DNA from: Paraglomus occultum
Taxonomy: Eukaryota; Glomeromycota; Glomeromycetes; Paraglomerales; Paraglomeraceae
Assembly: GCA_910592205.1 (NCBI GenBank)
Contig: CAJVPJ010000912.1
Span: 1-14,623, forward strand
Length of the DNA stretch: 14,623 bases
Direction of reading: 5' to 3'
Under the pieces are notes generated by a model. It was not told where the DNA came from and did not search any database. It saw only the letters and a program-made list of their open reading frames with translations. How positions within the stretch are numbered: position 1 is the first letter of the stretch; the number at the start of each line of letters is the position of its first letter. The translations under genes were made by a program, and so were the position numbers. This document shows positions 11,005 through 14,623 of this stretch, one piece after another.

Positions 11005-11454
11005 TCAAACCTTTGGGTTGTCAACCACATAAAACTTTCCGTGCGTCCTTTCTGCGCATTTAAGTAATTCCTCTCCGGAAACGTCTTCCTTTTCGACATC
11101 ATCCCTCATCATCAAACTAGTGTTCAGCGGCCATATGCTTCTTAATGGCTCGACGTTTTCAACGTCTACTTCTTGAATATGCTTTACAAAATTATATAAC
11201 GTATTGATGTCTGATACCAGTCTCTTCTTAGCAGCATCATCAGATGGCATTCGGAGGCTTGAAAGCCGCAGCAGATGTGATAAAGTTTTATCGTCGATTA
11301 TGGTATCATTTGAGGTAGAGGGCAAAAGAAATTTCACTGACCAGTTGGGCTTTGTAAGGAAATGATTTTGGGGGGAAGGGTTGGTGGTAAGCTGGCGAAT
11401 TTGAATGAGAAGATTTCGTTTCAGGACAGATAGTTTCATCCACTGGTTTCTCAT
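11005..11454 (-). CDS. gatC: Mitochondrial Glu-tRNA(Gln) amidotransferase subunit C
   Basis: This is the small subunit of the GatCAB amidotransferase, which converts misacylated Glu-tRNA(Gln) to Gln-tRNA(Gln) in mitochondria. It is a single exon of 149 aa. The N-terminus is basic with hydroxylated and hydrophobic residues and no acids (KLSVLKRNLLIQIRQLTTN), as expected of a mitochondrial transit peptide. The mature part follows the GatC pattern: LSHLLRLSSLRMP, then LYNFVKHIQEVDVENVEPL, then MMRDDVEKEDVSGEELL, and a terminal GKFYVVDNPKV that matches the bacterial 'F.VPKV' end. An in-frame TAA lies 18 nt before the first ATG. An internal ATG five codons later (11439) is an equally plausible start and gives a cleaner presequence. 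It is convergent with NSE2 and divergent from the kinase gene, with a MITE in the shared upstream region. No intron is needed. Confidence 0.9.
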   Translation of the reverse strand: MRNQWMKLSVLKRNLLIQIRQLTTNPSPQNHFLTKPNWSVKFLLPSTSNDTIIDDKTLSHLLRLSSLRMPSDDAAKKRLVSDINTLYNFVKHIQEVDVENVEPLRSIWPLNTSLMMRDDVEKEDVSGEELLKCAERTHGKFYVVDNPKV

Positions 11455-11724
11455 TAGGAATGTAGTGTTTTAAAAGCAAAAACGTGTCTGGACGGTCGCA
11501 TCCCGTGATCAACGTTGTACAGCAATTTAACGAAATTTGTAGTTGATATACTATAGCGTTGAAACTCGAGAATGTTAACATACTCATTGTATTACAGAGT
11601 ATTCATCGTTGGAATAACCGTATTCAAATTTAACACTGTCAATCGCTTTGCAAAGAATGGGAATGTTTACTGCATTTACTAATACTACAATAGTAATAAC
11701 AAAGAGGACAGGCAATTCAAAATA

Positions 11725-12206
11725 CACTCACTACCAAAAAGTATTGGCCGAAATTTGTCGATCAATAGTAAAACATATGAAAAATTTAATTTTTCAAAAA
11801 TCTGTATTGGCGTTATTTACTAAACAAACAACAAAAATTTTTACATCGTTATGAAGCTGATTGACTGTACTTTTAGGGGAAAATAATAAAATATTTAAAC
11901 CTTTCATTGTTATAAAGCTACAGTTCGATGAAGTGGCAGTAATATGTTACACATACATTTTTCATATGATTACATATGTGTAACCTACATATCGTTATTT
12001 CACCGAAGCACAGCTCCGGTATGATAAGCTGTGTAAATTTGTCAGTATTTTATTCGAAAACTGCAGTCAATCAGCTTCATAAAAATATAAAAATTTTTGT
12101 TGTTTGTTTAGTAAATAACGCCAATACAGATTTTTGAGAAATTGGATTTTTCATATGTTTTACTATTGATCGACAAATTTCGGCCAATACTTTTTGGTAG
12201 TGAGTG
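11725..12206. mobile_element. Tc1/mariner-type MITE, 482 bp, with 143-bp terminal inverted repeats
   Basis: The left TIR (11725-11867) and the right TIR (12064-12206) are complementary over about 143 bp with only a few differences. Both begin CACTCACTACCAAAAAGTAT, the 'CCAAAAGTATTGG' style of Tc1/mariner ends. TA dinucleotides flank it exactly (11723-11724 and 12207-12208), the expected duplicated target. The 196-bp centre has no transposase frame and contains its own hairpin: GTTACACATA at 11945-11954 pairs with TATGTGTAAC at 11974-11983. The open frame across the left TIR is not a gene. The element is non-autonomous, and the near-identity of the arms suggests a fairly recent insertion. It occupies most of the gatC/kinase intergenic region. 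Confidence 0.95.
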
Positions 12207-12278
12207 TAGGTTGATTGGCGTTAGTGACACGTGATTTTAACAATTTAACATCGAAATGAAAGTCCGCCGACTGAAACC

Positions 12279-13544
12279 ATGAGTACTAATGTTAATGAAC
12301 AGTGGTTGAAGAGAAGCATTACCGAGCAGTATATCCGTTATTATGAATACGAAAACCTGACAAATCGTGATATAATTGGAAGAGGAGGATATGCTGTAGT
12401 CTACAAAGCAACAGTAAAACAGTGTGATATCGAAATTGCTATAAAGCAATTACTACCTTTCCCGCCTTCCGTAGGGAAGGAGGAAATTTATTCGATATTT
12501 GTGAGAGAAGTTAGTATTTACACTAGATAAGAATGCGTCATTATATACATGCTCATTAGTTTCTCATTGTGTCAAGGTTAGAACTCACCGACAGGTAGAC
12601 GACCATCCTAACATTATTCGATTTCTTGGACTGGGCGAGGGTAAATACCTGAAAACAAAAGTAATGACCACTGCTATAAATCAATATTTAAACAAGAAAT
12701 TTAGGCGAAAACGGAATATATTCGATGGTTTTTGAATATGCTGAATGCACCCTGCAAGACCATCTATGTGCGCATTTCGCGAATTTGCGTTGGGCTGATA
12801 AATATAAGCTCGGATTAGATGTTGCTAAAGGCCTACATTACCTTCATTGGCGAGATATTTTACACAAAGATCTGGTACGTTTATTAGTTCCAGATTATAA
12901 CTGTCGAGCCCATTATTCGCCATCATGCACGTTATCTAAATTTTAATTATTGCTTCTAGTCATCACGGAACATCCTTGTCCAAAGGGGAGTTGCGAAGAT
13001 TACTGACTTTGGTCTCGCTGGATTTATCAGGGAACAGACCGCTAGCTCTACTAGAGGAGGGACGCTCGCGTATATGGATCCTATGTGCTTGAAATATCCT
13101 GACTATATTCGCAGTAAAAAGTCTGACATATTTAGTCTTGGGGTCGTTTTATGGGAAATTTCTACAGGAAAGCCACCATACGATGGCCAAACAGATGTAC
13201 AAGTCATGAGTAGAAGAATTCAAGATAATCGTGAACCTTCTGCTCGTAATACACCAAAAGAGTATTTGCGCCTTTATTCGGAATGTTGGCATGATGACCC
13301 CAACACAAGACCGACCTGTGATGTCGTGCGAGATCGCCTAAGAAATTTACATAGTCAAATAAAAGCTTACGAACAAAGAAAATCTAGGACAGACTCTATT
13401 ATTTCACGGTCAGCTCTAGGTTTTCAGGAAATGTTCTCCGGTAATAAGAAGATCCAATCTATCGAATGGATGCAACCTGTTTACACATCACAGTCAACTC
13501 TGGTTTCTCTGGAAACCATACCCTTAAGTTTATCGAATGGATGA
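12279..13544 (+). CDS. TKL-like protein kinase, four exons
   Basis: Exons: 12279-12509, 12577-12640, 12705-12874 and 12960-13544 (1050 nt, 349 aa), all GT-AG and in phase. The short N-terminus (WLKRSITEQYIRYYEYENL) resembles those of the expanded kinase families of Glomeromycotina. The kinase core is complete: Gly-rich loop GRGGYAVVYKA (34-44), catalytic Lys56 in IAIKQL, helix-C Glu77, HPNIIRFLGL, the catalytic loop HKDLSSRN (Asp154, Asn159), DFG at 171-173, GGTLAYMDP in the activation segment, SDIFSLGVVLWEI, and RPTCDVVRDRL at the C-lobe end. HRD is HKD and the usual 'DLHS' is 'DLSS'. With these residues it should be catalytically competent. A Ser-rich tail of about 60 residues follows, with no Sel1 or other domain. 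The start codon is only 72 bp from the MITE edge. Substrates are unknown. Confidence 0.92.
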
Positions 13545-14392
13545 GACCTGCAGTGCACCAAACACTAGCGCAGCAAGTTTCATAAATATTGTTCCGGACT
13601 AGTTCTCACTACCAGTGCTCTCCTGAATTCACCTTCACACTTATTATCATAACTGCGCTTATTCTGAGTTATTATAATTGTCCATCATATTCTACAATAT
13701 AACTTATTCTGATAAATAGATTTACTCAAACAAGTACAAGATATTAATATTGTTATACAGATATTGAACTAGAAAGTGATGTAATAGATTTGAGGACGGA
13801 ATATTCATTTCGCCTTAGCCTTTTGAGACAGTTGGTACCCAATTCAGGGAAGTTTAAAGACATCGTTTCAGGCATGTTTCACGTACTTCTGGAAATGCTT
13901 GTACATAAATGAATGGACACTTGCAAATTATGAGACGATTTTCTTACTACACAATGTATAAGTACGTTTACGTTACAAGATTTTACTAGTAAACATATAA
14001 AATATCAAACTTTTCAAATCGTTAACTCTCCACATTTTTAAAGTTAAATAATTGTAGTTTAACATCATCAATTCAAGATATTAACGATTGTTATATCCTC
14101 CACAGTATATACAGTATATAATAATAAATACTGCAATCAACAAGGAACGCAATCGCCAAAAATATAAATACTAATACGATTTATGTCTATGTCAATCATT
14201 TATTATTAATTATTATTATGCAAGTGAAGCTTTCATTTCCTTCTCACACTGCAACAAGGATATCTTAAACTACAATTATTAGCTATAAAATAATATAAAT
14301 TTATTGACACTTGTTCGAGAAAGGAAATCAGAAACTTGTTTAATAGAGAAAATTCCTAATTAATGAAAAATTGGTTGTATATGTAGTCATGA
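13545..14392. other. AT-rich intergenic stretch downstream of the kinase gene
   Basis: No coding region, RNA gene or terminal-repeat pair is supported. The stretch consists of AT-rich low-complexity words (repeated TTATTA, TATATAC and AATAAATA runs around 14100-14220). No single strong polyadenylation signal stands out within 100 bp of the kinase stop. Confidence 0.45.
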
Positions 14393-14440
14393 GGCGCCGA
14401 TTAAACCCAACACCGGTTTATAATCAGCGCCGGTTTAAAC
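14393..14440. repeat. Small GC-rich foldback with repeated CCGGTTTA words
   Basis: GGCGCCGATTAAACC (14393-14407) pairs imperfectly with GGTTTATAATCAGCGCC (14415-14431), leaving a loop of about 7 nt. Word pairs CACCGGTTTA and CGCCGGTTTA follow each other as direct repeats, ending in GTTTAAAC. It stands out from the AT-rich flanks and is probably a fragment of a dispersed repeat. The family was not recognised. Confidence 0.5.
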
Positions 14441-14546
14441 AAGTTCACCTGTATACTGTAATTAAACGATATAAGGTAATGGTCAATAGTAAATAGTGAT
14501 AACTTTATAAAAAAAGGTTGTTTTTCTTTAATAAATAAAAAACTCC

Positions 14547-14547
<1 letters not shown>

Positions 14548-14623
<76 letters not shown>
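14548..14623. repeat. (ATA)n microsatellite running off the window
   Basis: A perfect trinucleotide repeat of about 25 units continues to the last base. The true length cannot be judged because the window ends inside it. Confidence 0.97.

Noticed and set aside
11306-11587. Minus-strand 93-codon frame overlapping gatC
   Set aside because: It is a shadow in another frame. The gatC frame carries the conserved motifs, and an in-frame stop before its ATG bounds it.
11648-11854. 68-codon frame over the left MITE arm
   Set aside because: It lies mostly inside the terminal inverted repeat, ends within it, and resembles no transposase.
14393-14440. Foldback considered as a Helitron 3' end
   Set aside because: No CTRR terminus lies 10-12 nt after the hairpin.

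Overview
The window looks like nuclear DNA of a filamentous fungus, most likely an arbuscular mycorrhizal one (Glomeromycotina). This rests on its AT-rich composition, many introns of 64-102 bp, a GC-AG intron, a TKL-type kinase whose N-terminus follows the 'WL..(A/S)I.. .YI.YYEY' pattern recalled from Rhizophagus-type kinase families, and decayed pogo/Tigger and other multicopy repeat sequence. The assignment is inferred from pattern and memory, not from a search.

Layout. Positions 1-4.5 kb are repeat-derived or empty. The stretch holds the right end of a pogo/Tigger-like element with six iterated ATCGGTATAA motifs (1-239), a broken C-terminal piece of a pogo/CENP-B-type transposase on the minus strand (372-689), a heavily frameshifted relic of a multicopy, probably transposon-encoded protein (2348-2955), and a 77-bp foldback (2973-3049). 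Positions 4.68-13.54 kb are a compact block of five genes. Four are on the plus strand: 4-hydroxyphenylpyruvate dioxygenase (4684-6214), an RNF216/TRIAD3-like RBR ubiquitin ligase with an unusual membrane-spanning insert (6765-9388), an NSE2/MMS21-like SUMO ligase (9502-10821), and a TKL-like protein kinase (12279-13544). The mitochondrial amidotransferase subunit GatC is on the minus strand (11005-11454). A 482-bp Tc1/mariner-type MITE with 143-bp inverted repeats and a TA duplication (11725-12206) sits in the divergent promoter region between gatC and the kinase. Positions 13.5-14.6 kb are AT-rich intergenic sequence with one GC-rich foldback, ending in an (ATA)n microsatellite that runs off the window.

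The genes do not form a pathway. HPD acts in tyrosine catabolism, GatC in mitochondrial Gln-tRNA formation, and the kinase in signalling. The two adjacent E3 ligases (ubiquitin RBR and SUMO SP-RING) are tightly packed on one strand. I rebuilt exon models by hand from GT/GC-AG boundaries, reading phase and family motifs. Only the first NSE2 junction remains unresolved. I see no clearly new system. The most unusual items are the two-helix membrane insert inside the RBR domain and the MITE in the bidirectional promoter.
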